A stretch of 7,595 bases of DNA from Erysipelotrichaceae bacterium (GTDB taxonomy: Bacteria; Bacillota_I; Bacilli_A; Erysipelotrichales; Erysipelotrichaceae): the NCBI GenBank assembly GCA_017561615.1, contig JAFZBT010000113.1, positions 1 to 7,595 on the forward strand, in the 5' to 3' direction. Each line of letters opens with the position of its first letter. Position 1 is the stretch's first letter. Below, one piece after another: positions 1 to 6,468 of this stretch. A program made the position numbers and the translations under genes. The notes under the pieces are model-generated. The model saw only the letters and a program-made list of their open reading frames with translations, made no database searches and had not been told where the DNA came from.

Positions 1-541
1 CGTATTTTTCGCCGCGGTCATAGAAGATCTCGGTATCCGGTCCGCAGGGGCCGTTGCCGATCTCCCAGAAGTTGTCAGCTGTCTTTAATATGTGTTTGGG
101 ATCAACGCCGCAGACCTTGGTCCAGATGTCAAAGGCTTCCTGGTCGTCGATGTAGACGGTGATGTAGAGCCTGTTCTTGTCAAAGCCCATCCACCTTTCG
201 TCGGTCAGAAAATGCCAGGCAAAGGGAATGGCTTCCTTCTTGAAGTAGTCGCCGATGGAGAAGTTGCCCAGCATCTCAAAGAAGGTATGATGGCGGGCGG
301 TCTTGCCGACGTTTTCAATGTCGTTGGTCCTGATGGACTTCTGCGCATTGGTGATGCGGCGGTTCTTGGGCTTCTCGGTGCCGTCGAAGTACTTCTTCAG
401 GGCGGCTACGCCGGCGTTTATCCATAACAGAGTCGGGTCATTGTGCGGCACCAGGGAAGCTCCCGGTTCCACCATGTGGCCGTTTTCCTGGAAGTATTCC
501 AAGAACATTCTTCTGATCTGATCACTGCTTAACTGTTTCAT
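1..541 (-). CDS. alaS: Alanyl-tRNA synthetase, N-terminal 180 codons (cut by window edge)
   Basis: Class II aminoacyl-tRNA synthetase that charges tRNA-Ala with alanine in the cytoplasm. The visible part is the start of the catalytic domain. It has the AlaS signature [17 protein letters not shown] at residues 36-52, and class II motif 2 around residues 84-100 ([17 protein letters not shown]), followed by the conserved [14 protein letters not shown] at about 159-172. The reading frame is open from the ATG at 541 to the left edge; full AlaS is usually near 870 residues, so the editing domain and C-Ala lie outside. The start is supported by AAGGAG (551-556), 9 nt upstream. It is transcribed from its own promoter through a T-box leader, so expression should respond to uncharged tRNA-Ala. 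Nothing odd is seen in the visible portion. Identification is by family motifs and is very secure. Confidence 0.98.
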   Translation of the reverse strand, partial: MKQLSSDQIRRMFLEYFQENGHMVEPGASLVPHNDPTLLWINAGVAALKKYFDGTEKPKNRRITNAQKSIRTNDIENVGKTARHHTFFEMLGNFSIGDYFKKEAIPFAWHFLTDERWMGFDKNRLYITVYIDDQEAFDIWTKVCGVDPKHILKTADNFWEIGNGPCGPDTEIFYDRGEKY

Positions 542-560
542 TTCTGCACTCTCCTTAACA

Positions 561-590
561 AATAAAAAATCGTCCTGTCAGGAACGATTT
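561..590 (-). terminator. T-box-controlled intrinsic terminator before alaS
   Basis: The RNA folds as AAATCG (585-590) with CGATTT (567-572), and inside that UCC/GGA pairs around a short loop. A U-rich tail follows (TTTTTTATT, 561-569). The UCCUG in the 5' arm is also the partner of CAGGA next to the T-box core, so terminator and antiterminator cannot form together. It lies about 20 nt upstream of the alaS start codon, the usual arrangement for transcription attenuation. Confidence 0.93.
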
Positions 591-783
591 CATCGCGGTA
601 CCATCCTGTTTCAGGCTTCGGTAAAGAAGCCTGCACCTCAATTCGTTCCGTTAACGCCGGATTACGTCAATGTTTGCATTGCACAATGCGGATAGCTTCA
701 GCCCTTTCCCCTGACAGTTTTCACCGGCCACTGTCTCTCTGCAAGGTTATCGCGGCTTACTGGTTCCGCATATCGCTTTCCGC
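562..783 (-). promoter_or_regulatory. Alanine T-box riboswitch, alaS leader RNA
   Basis: A T-box leader controls alaS by sensing uncharged tRNA-Ala. The hallmark 14-nt T-box AGGATGGTACCGCG is at 594-607. Its UGGU can pair with the tRNA 3' end, and the final U fits the A73 discriminator of tRNA-Ala. Stem I opens almost at the predicted RNA 5' end: GCGGA (779-783) pairs with UCCGC (688-692). Inside the stem are an AGAGAGA element (734-740), the apical helix GACAGU/ACUGUC (730-735 with 713-718) and the loop motif GGUGAAA (719-725). A GCU alanine codon at 694-696 sits on the 3' side in a GAA-GCU-A context, which is the expected specifier position. Stem III is the 8-bp hairpin at 612-633. The antiterminator forms when CAGGA just 5' of the T-box core pairs with UCCUG, which is otherwise used by the terminator. 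Confidence 0.95.
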
Positions 784-788
784 TGAAA

Positions 789-818
789 ATTATAGCACAA
801 AGCTTTTTGCTTTGTATA
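789..818 (-). promoter_or_regulatory. SigA-type promoter of the alaS T-box leader
   Basis: A perfect -10 TATAAT lies at 789-794, preceded by TG at the extended -10 position (TGCTATAAT). With an 18-nt spacer, a -35-like TATACA (4 of 6 matches to TTGACA) lies at 813-818. The predicted start near 782 coincides with the first bases of T-box Stem I, which supports the call. The promoter fills the 40-nt gap directly after the cyclo-ligase stop codon, so alaS can be transcribed separately from the upstream cluster. Confidence 0.8.
797..815. repeat. 7-bp perfect inverted repeat inside the alaS promoter spacer
   Basis: The plus strand reads ACAAAGC (797-803), TTTTT (804-808), GCTTTGT (809-815). It is flanked by a direct repeat TATAGC at 791-796 and 815-820, the first of which overlaps the -10 element. 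On the minus strand the RNA hairpin would come just after the cyclo-ligase stop and is followed by a poor U tract, so it could be a weak terminator for the upstream cluster, a protein-binding site, or chance. I cannot decide between these from the sequence. Confidence 0.55.
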
Positions 819-828
819 GCACCAATTT

Positions 829-1395
829 CTAGGGCAGCAGTTCAATGTTCCGGTAGGTTCTCTCTTCCGTTATTACCATGTTCATCCTGACGTCATGCTC
901 TGAAGTTTCGATGCTCTCAAGCTTCTGCGCCTCAAAGCCGACCGCCACCTTGCAAACGCTCAGTCCTCTCAGAAAGCGGTCGTAGAAGCCCTTGCCGTGG
1001 CCCAGCCGGTTAAGCTGTCCGTCAAAGGCCAGGCAGGGTACGATCACCAGATCGATGGCTTCCCTGTCCATCAGAATGCCGGAAGTTCTTTGCGGTTCCC
1101 GGATGCCGTAGCCGTTAAGCGCGTATTCTTCCTGCGGACTGTAGTAAGCCTGCATGTCATCGCCGCGGATGACCGGATAGCAGACCACGATGCCTCTTGA
1201 CGCCATGATCCGGTTGAACTGGTCTACGTCAGCTTCCCGGTCGGTAGCCAGATAGGACATGATGACCCTGGCGTCTTCCAGCTGCGGCAGCTGAAGCAGC
1301 CTTTCACAGATCCGGCGGGAAAAGGAAAGCTTCTCAGCCTGGCTGAGCTGCGCCATTCTTTCCCTGATGATCTGACGCTGCTGCTGCTTAGTCAT
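829..1395 (-). CDS. 5-formyltetrahydrofolate cyclo-ligase (5,10-methenyl-THF synthetase)
   Basis: Cytosolic enzyme that uses ATP to convert 5-formyl-THF to 5,10-methenyl-THF, returning this storage or inhibitory folate to the one-carbon pool. At 188 residues it has the normal family length (homologues: E. coli Fau/YgfA, B. subtilis YqgN). The basic N-terminal helix is present (QQRQIIRERM, with RRIC at 27-30). The family's mid motif is NGYGIREP at 94-101. The signature IVPCLAFDGQLNRLGHGKGF spans 118-137 and ends in YDRFL, the glycine-rich phosphate-binding and catalytic segment; the more usual form is RLGYGGGYYDR, so H133 and K135 are modest variants. A HDVRMNMVITEE tail motif follows. The start codon lies in the recD2 end: ATGACTAA gives an 8-nt overlap, with GGGAGGAG upstream inside recD2, so translation is probably coupled. 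It is the last gene of the five-gene cluster. The function is a family assignment and is secure. Confidence 0.95.
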   Translation of the reverse strand: MTKQQQRQIIRERMAQLSQAEKLSFSRRICERLLQLPQLEDARVIMSYLATDREADVDQFNRIMASRGIVVCYPVIRGDDMQAYYSPQEEYALNGYGIREPQRTSGILMDREAIDLVIVPCLAFDGQLNRLGHGKGFYDRFLRGLSVCKVAVGFEAQKLESIETSEHDVRMNMVITEERTYRNIELLP

Positions 1396-3556
1396 CCCGG
1401 AACTCCTCCCACAGTCTTTCCTTCAGGGTAGTGCGGCGGACGTAATGATCAGCGGTGGTGATGCCTCTGAAGAAGGCGTCCCGGTCGCCGATGATGATCA
1501 GGCTGCGGTAGGCCCGGCTTACCGCCGTATAGATCAGCCGCTTCTGCAGCATGATCCCGTAGTCCATGTCCATCGGCAGGATGACGATCGGATACTCGCT
1601 GCCCTGGGCCTTGTGGACGGAAATGCAGTAGGCGTGGGTGATGTTGGAGAAGGTCTCCCGGGTGTATTCGACGATCCGGCCGTCAAAGTCGCAGATCAGC
1701 CGGTCCTGACCGTTGATGTCCTCACGGGCATAGATAACTTCCTCGATGATGCCCAGATCGCCGTTGAAGACATCGTCATCAGGCTGATTCTTCAGCTGGA
1801 TGATCTTGTCCTGCTGGCGGAAGGTGCGGTAGCCGACCTTCAGTTCCCGCTTTTCTTCCGATGGCGGATTAAAGCGCTTCTGCAGGGCGACGTTTAGGTT
1901 GTTGATGCCGTTGAGCCCCATGTGCTTGGGGGCCAGCACCTGAACGTTCATGAAGCCTTCCGGCAGGGTCTCATAGTTGTTTAAAGCGTGTTCGACCACC
2001 TGCAGGGTCAGCGCCGTAATGTCCCGGCGGTCCGCCGCAAAGAAGCGGACGTCGTTTTCATCGGGTATCGCCTGGCAACAGTCATTGCGGATGTCGGAAG
2101 CCAGGGCGATGATGTCGCTGCCTTCCTTCTGACGGTAGATCTTCTCCAGCTTGATGCATCTGAAGCAGCCGCTGTCGATCACATCCCGCAGTACCGCGCC
2201 CATGGCCACCGAAGGCAGCTGGTCGGCATCGCCGATCAGGATCAGCTTCTTCAGCTGGCCGCAGGCTCTGAGCAGGCTGTGGAAGAGGTAGATGTCGACC
2301 ATCGAGAACTCATCGATGATCAGGATGTCCACGGTCAGCGGGTCGTTCTCATCCTTGGCAAACCTTCCGGTCTCCTTGTCCCACAGTAACAGCGAGTGAA
2401 TGGTCTTGGCCGGGGCACTGGTCAGCTCGTTGAGCCGCTTGGCTGCCCGTCCGGTAGGAGCCAGCAGGTTGAGGCTGCACATCGGATAGATCCGCCGGCA
2501 AAGTTCGATCATGCCCCGGACGATCGTGCTCTTGCCGGTACCGGGTCCGCCGGTCAGCACCAGCAGGTCGTTTTCAAAGAAGGACATGATGGCCTCCAGC
2601 TGCTTTTCCTGGTATTCAATGCCCAGCTGCCGCTGAACATCCTCGAGGCTGTTTCTCAGCAGTTCCTCATCCGGGCTCTCCAGAGATACGGAGGGGAACC
2701 AGTGCAGGTAGGATGACACGTAACATTCCGCATCAAACTGGCTTATCGGATAGATGCGGCCGTATTCGATCTGAATGCGCCGGTTCATCAGCAGCTGCTC
2801 GATGATCTCATCGCTGCTGCTCTCGCTTTCCTGCATCAGCTGCTCGGTGAATTCATCAAGTTCCAGGTAGCTGTCGCCGTTGCGCATGCACATGTTCATC
2901 AGCAGATTCTCCGCCAGCGCGCACTGGCGGTTCAGGTCATTGGGGTCGACGCCGATGGAAAGGGCGAAGCGGTCGATGGTCGCAAAGCCGATGCCGCCGA
3001 CGTCCTGAATTACCTTATAGGGGTTGGAAAGCAGGATATTCATCGTCTCGTCCTGATACTGATTGCGGATCCTGAGGATGTTCTTCATCGACAGGTGATG
3101 ACCGATCAGAAAGACGTTGTCGCTGTCCTGTTCCCGGGCCAGACCGTCCAGGATCGCCTGACGGCGTCTGGCCGTCATCTTAGGCACCTGATCAAGCACG
3201 GCATGATCGGCCTGAATGCGCTCGATCAAATTCAGTCCCAGAGCGTCGACCAGCTGGGCGGCGTACTTCTTGCCGATGCCCCTGAACTGGCTGGAGGAAA
3301 GGTAGCTGATCAGATCCTCACGGTTGTCATTGACCTGTTTCTGACAGGATTCGATCTCGAACTGAATGCCGTAGCGGGGGTGCTCGACATATTCGCCCTG
3401 CAGAACGTAGGTCCTCTCCCTTTCGATCCTGTCCAGATAGCCGCGGACCGTCACTTCTTCGTCAACGCGGCTGTCCAGCAATGCGAAAACGGCTACGGTG
3501 TAGCCATTGTCATCGCGGTGGTAGATAACCTTTTCAAAGTGTCCCTTGATCTCCAT
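1388..3556 (-). CDS. recD2: RecD2-type 5'-3' DNA helicase (YrrC family, SF1B)
   Basis: ATP-dependent 5'-3' helicase involved in DNA repair and replication fork maintenance in bacteria lacking RecBCD. The length of 722 residues is close to the Deinococcus enzyme and shorter than B. subtilis YrrC. The N-terminal OB-like region (residues 1-75, KGHFEKVIYHRDDNGYTVAVF) is followed by helix-hairpin-helix repeats at about 90-205 (FRGIGKKYAAQLVDALG; DVGGIGFATIDRFALSIG), which mark RecD2 rather than RecD. The helicase core has Walker A GGPGTGKST (336-344), motif Ia APTGRAAKRL, Walker B IIDEFSMVD (about 413-421), motif III LIGDADQLPSVAMGAVL (440-456), IYRQ (473-476), the FNGDLGII element (597-604), motif V HAYCISVHKAQGSEYP (641-656) and motif VI YTAVSRA (676-682). 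All catalytic motifs look intact. The ATG lies 23 nt inside mnmA and I see no good Shine-Dalgarno sequence before it, so expression probably depends on termination-reinitiation from mnmA. Confidence 0.97.
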   Translation of the reverse strand: MEIKGHFEKVIYHRDDNGYTVAVFALLDSRVDEEVTVRGYLDRIERERTYVLQGEYVEHPRYGIQFEIESCQKQVNDNREDLISYLSSSQFRGIGKKYAAQLVDALGLNLIERIQADHAVLDQVPKMTARRRQAILDGLAREQDSDNVFLIGHHLSMKNILRIRNQYQDETMNILLSNPYKVIQDVGGIGFATIDRFALSIGVDPNDLNRQCALAENLLMNMCMRNGDSYLELDEFTEQLMQESESSSDEIIEQLLMNRRIQIEYGRIYPISQFDAECYVSSYLHWFPSVSLESPDEELLRNSLEDVQRQLGIEYQEKQLEAIMSFFENDLLVLTGGPGTGKSTIVRGMIELCRRIYPMCSLNLLAPTGRAAKRLNELTSAPAKTIHSLLLWDKETGRFAKDENDPLTVDILIIDEFSMVDIYLFHSLLRACGQLKKLILIGDADQLPSVAMGAVLRDVIDSGCFRCIKLEKIYRQKEGSDIIALASDIRNDCCQAIPDENDVRFFAADRRDITALTLQVVEHALNNYETLPEGFMNVQVLAPKHMGLNGINNLNVALQKRFNPPSEEKRELKVGYRTFRQQDKIIQLKNQPDDDVFNGDLGIIEEVIYAREDINGQDRLICDFDGRIVEYTRETFSNITHAYCISVHKAQGSEYPIVILPMDMDYGIMLQKRLIYTAVSRAYRSLIIIGDRDAFFRGITTADHYVRRTTLKERLWEEFRDD

Positions 3557-4676
3557 GTATGTGTCTGTAAACCAGTTCTCCGTGTTCTTCGCCTTCGATG
3601 AAGGTCTGTTCGATGACCGCCCCGCCGATGCACTGCTCGCCGCGGTAGAAGACGGCCTGCTGGCCGGGCGTCACCGCTTTGACCAGCTGGGGATAGCGGA
3701 CCAGCAGATGATCTTCATCGATGTATTCCAGGGTCACGTCATTGTCCTGCTGGCGGTAGCGGAACTTGGCGGCTCCGGTAAAGGGCAGTTCAATGTCCTC
3801 AAGCCAGTTGAGGTGGGAAACGACGCAGCTGTCGGAATAAAGCCATCTGTCCTCATTCTGACAGGCGACGTACAGTTCATTGGTCGTTACGTCCTTGCCG
3901 ACCACAAACCAGCGCCCGTGATCGCCGCCGATGCCCAGACCCTTGCGCTGGCCGATCGTATAGTACATCACGCCCATGTGCTCTCCGACCTTCTGGCCGC
4001 TGGAGACGTCGATGATGTCGCCGTCTCTGGCCGGCAGATAGTTGTTGAGAAACTGGCGGAAGTGCCGTTCGCCGATGAAGCAGATGCCGGTGGAATCCTT
4101 CTTGCCGGCTACGGAAATGCTCAGCTTTTCAGCGATCCTTCTGACCTCCGGCTTCTCGATGTCCGCCAGCGGAAACAGGGTATGCTCGAAACAGCCACGT
4201 CTGACCTGGGCCAGGAAGTAGGACTGATCCTTGTTGAGGTCAGCGGCCTTGAACAGTTTTCCATCCTGCACCTTGGCATAATGGCCGGTCGCAAAGGTCT
4301 CGAAGCCCAGTTTCTGGCCATGGCGGAAGAAGGCATCAAACTTGATGTAGCGGTTGCACAGGATGTCCGGATTGGGGGTCCGGCCGGCCTTGTATTCCTC
4401 AATGAAGTTGGTGAAGACGTCATCCCAGTACTCCCTGATGAAATCCACCCGGTACAGAGGAATGTCCAGAGTCTCGGCAACGCTTTTGGCGTCCAGATAG
4501 TCCTGTTCCTGGGGACAGATGTCATCGTTGACGGTGTCGTTGCCCAGAAAATCGTTATTGGTCATGGCGTCCCAGTTGCGCATGAAACAGCCGGACACTT
4601 CATGGCCCTGCTCTTTCAGCAAGTAAGCGGCAACGGCGGAATCAACGCCGCCGGATAATCCAACTAAGACTTTCAT
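3534..4676 (-). CDS. mnmA: tRNA-uridine 2-sulfurtransferase MnmA
   Basis: Installs the 2-thio group of s2U at wobble U34 of tRNA Lys, Glu and Gln, using ATP and a persulfide sulfur delivered from a cysteine desulfurase. The 380-residue protein has the PP-loop SGGVDS at residues 8-13, the nucleophile motif GRTPNPDILCNRYIKF with Cys107, and the persulfide-accepting STGICFIGERHFRQFL with Cys199, so both catalytic cysteines are present. GHYAK (131-135) and YYTIGQRKGLGIGG (about residue 240) are also typical. After FMRNWD there is a longer insert (about 37-58, NNDFLGNDTVNDDICPQEQD) that resembles MnmA of Mollicutes and Erysipelotrichia. GAGG precedes the ATG by 7 nt. It follows the muramidase gene by 22 nt and overlaps recD2 by 23 nt. 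No cysteine desulfurase gene is in the window, although one often adjoins mnmA in Bacillota. The assignment is secure. Confidence 0.98.
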   Translation of the reverse strand: MKVLVGLSGGVDSAVAAYLLKEQGHEVSGCFMRNWDAMTNNDFLGNDTVNDDICPQEQDYLDAKSVAETLDIPLYRVDFIREYWDDVFTNFIEEYKAGRTPNPDILCNRYIKFDAFFRHGQKLGFETFATGHYAKVQDGKLFKAADLNKDQSYFLAQVRRGCFEHTLFPLADIEKPEVRRIAEKLSISVAGKKDSTGICFIGERHFRQFLNNYLPARDGDIIDVSSGQKVGEHMGVMYYTIGQRKGLGIGGDHGRWFVVGKDVTTNELYVACQNEDRWLYSDSCVVSHLNWLEDIELPFTGAAKFRYRQQDNDVTLEYIDEDHLLVRYPQLVKAVTPGQQAVFYRGEQCIGGAVIEQTFIEGEEHGELVYRHIHGDQGTL

Positions 4677-4698
4677 GGTTAAACCTCAATAATATTCA

Positions 4699-6468
4699 TC
4701 AGTATCCGTTGAGATGATGCTCACGGATGTAGGCGGGATAGTCAAACAGCGCCAGATCCATGTCGATGCGGCCTCGCAGACCATCAACCTTGCCGTCGGA
4801 AGTATACTGCCACAGCACATAGCTTCCCTTGTAGTGCAGATTGGCGTTGAGCGTTGACCACTGAGCCAGCGCCACCCCGGCCAGATCGGTTCCCCGGGGA
4901 CCGTACTGCTTCAGAAATTCCCTGTCCAGCTTGCGCAGGTCGCTGGCCGGACAGTAGACGACGACCTCGTAACCGGCCTGTCGGATGATGTCGCAGTAGC
5001 GGCTGATGATCAGCATCTGGCTGTCAGCCGGCAGGCTCATCTGCGAGGAATGCTCGAAGTCCATCATGATCGGGTATTCAAACTGATAGCTGCCCCTGGA
5101 CAGGTAGTACAGCAGGGAAGCGGCTTCCTCAACGGCCGACTGCTCGTCCGTGCACATGACATAATGATAGATGCCCACGTCCAGCCCGGCAGCCTTGGCC
5201 CGCTGGTAGTTGGCCTGGAAGTACTGGTCCTGATAGCCGTTTTTGACCGTGGAATAGGCAATGCGGATGTAGGCGAAGTCATAGCCCTGGGCTTTGACAG
5301 TGTTCCAGTTTTCCTGAGTGATGTTACCCTGCCATTTGGATACGTCAAGGCCGTTGGCTACGAAGCGGTCGGAAACCTCTACCTTGATGTCGACCCGGTC
5401 GTGGCCGTCGGATGACCAGGCGGTCAGCACGGTGGTGCCGTAGCCGTTGGCCGTGATCAGGCCGTCGGCGGAGATCGAAGCGACGCTCTCGTCAGCTGAG
5501 CGGTACAGCACCCGGGCATCGGCGTTGATGGACTGGAAGGCGGTATTGCACTGGAAGGTGCGCCCTTTCATCATCGGGACGCAGACGACCGGGATCTGGA
5601 TGTCGCTGATCTTGACCTCGACCCTGTAGCTGCAGCGCAGGCCGCTGGAAGAAGTTGCCCAGATCGTGGTCTTGCCGACCGACAGGGCGCTGACCTTGCC
5701 GTCGGGGCCGACGCTGGCAACCTGAGGATTGGTAGAGGTATAGCTTACCGTCCCCACCTGCTCTTCGTTGCCGACCTTGACCTTCTGAACGTAGGTGCGT
5801 CCCAGAAGGACGACCTGTGAAGAAGTCGAAAACACCATCTTCGCCGCCTCGCTTTCCACTTCAAAGCTCATGGTCTGTACCAGCCCGTTGCCGGTAACGA
5901 TGTCCACGGTCGTGTGGCCTTCCTTAAGGGCTCTGACCACGCCGTCTTCGCTGACGCTGAGGATCTCTTCATCAGCGATGGTGAAGCTGACCGGCTGATA
6001 GCTTTCCTCCGGCAGAACTTCATATTCCAGCTGATAGCGGTCCTTGACCCGGATGGTCGCTTCCGCGGTATCCAGAATGAGCTGCTGAGGCTTTTCGTAG
6101 ACATAGAACTTCATGACTCTGACGATCTTGCGGGAAGTCAGAGTGATCTCACAGTATCCCGGCTGAAGGGCGGTGAGCAGGCCGTTTTTATCAACGGTGG
6201 CGACTGTCTCATCGCTGCTCTGGTATCTGACCCTGGCGCTTCCGCAGCCGTGGCCCATCCTGATGGGATTGATCTGGTACTGCTGGCTTTCCATCATGCC
6301 GACTTCCTTTTCCCTCAGCAGCATGTTGTAAGGTTCCTGATAGTTGAAGGTAGGATCGAACAACGCCAAAAAAGTATCCCTGTGCAGCCACATCAGGATG
6401 GCAAGGATACCGGAAAGGATGAACAGCGTTACCGCCAGAATGATCTTTATTCTGATCTTAGCCTTCAA
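4699..6468 (-). CDS. Membrane-anchored Big2-repeat GH25 muramidase (lysozyme-like)
   Basis: Predicted extracellular peptidoglycan hydrolase cleaving MurNAc-GlcNAc bonds. The 589 residues comprise a short basic N-terminus and one hydrophobic segment (about 8-28) with no clear signal peptidase or lipobox site, so it is probably a signal anchor. Four bacterial Ig-like Big2-type modules follow (roughly 50-125, 127-205, 208-286, 288-367), each with a version of Y-S-D-x-VA-V-DG-V-AL-G-T-I. The C-terminal GH25 domain (370-580) has GLDVSKWQG (373-381), YIRIAYS, GIYHYV (432-437), catalytic pair D470-x-E472 in MMDFEHS, and a terminal VLWQYTSDGKVDGL element. The start codon is TTG, supported by GGGAGG 9 nt upstream; it overlaps the spx end by 11 nt. 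Eight cysteines lie outside the membrane, which is many for an exported Gram-positive protein. The hydrolase family is secure; the substrate and the role (growth, division, remodelling) are inferred. Confidence 0.93.
   Translation of the reverse strand: MKAKIRIKIILAVTLFILSGILAILMWLHRDTFLALFDPTFNYQEPYNMLLREKEVGMMESQQYQINPIRMGHGCGSARVRYQSSDETVATVDKNGLLTALQPGYCEITLTSRKIVRVMKFYVYEKPQQLILDTAEATIRVKDRYQLEYEVLPEESYQPVSFTIADEEILSVSEDGVVRALKEGHTTVDIVTGNGLVQTMSFEVESEAAKMVFSTSSQVVLLGRTYVQKVKVGNEEQVGTVSYTSTNPQVASVGPDGKVSALSVGKTTIWATSSSGLRCSYRVEVKISDIQIPVVCVPMMKGRTFQCNTAFQSINADARVLYRSADESVASISADGLITANGYGTTVLTAWSSDGHDRVDIKVEVSDRFVANGLDVSKWQGNITQENWNTVKAQGYDFAYIRIAYSTVKNGYQDQYFQANYQRAKAAGLDVGIYHYVMCTDEQSAVEEAASLLYYLSRGSYQFEYPIMMDFEHSSQMSLPADSQMLIISRYCDIIRQAGYEVVVYCPASDLRKLDREFLKQYGPRGTDLAGVALAQWSTLNANLHYKGSYVLWQYTSDGKVDGLRGRIDMDLALFDYPAYIREHHLNGY

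Noticed and set aside
92..521. Plus-strand open frames at the left edge
   Set aside because: They are antisense to the alaS coding region, which translates without interruption into the conserved synthetase N-terminus.
1445..3601. Several plus-strand open frames of 100-170 codons opposite recD2
   Set aside because: All lie antisense to an intact helicase with every motif present; their lack of stops is explained by codon bias of recD2.
3546..4658. Long plus-strand open frame of 370 codons opposite mnmA
   Set aside because: It is an exact antisense shadow of mnmA, whose motifs and catalytic cysteines are clear. Its composition (many V, A, D, L, G) is that of reverse-complemented GC-rich codons, and it has no recognisable domain.
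4699..6468. Phage endolysin or prophage remnant
   Set aside because: GH25 domains occur in phage lysins, but this protein has a membrane anchor and Ig-like stalk, no holin or other phage gene is near, and it sits within a housekeeping cluster.
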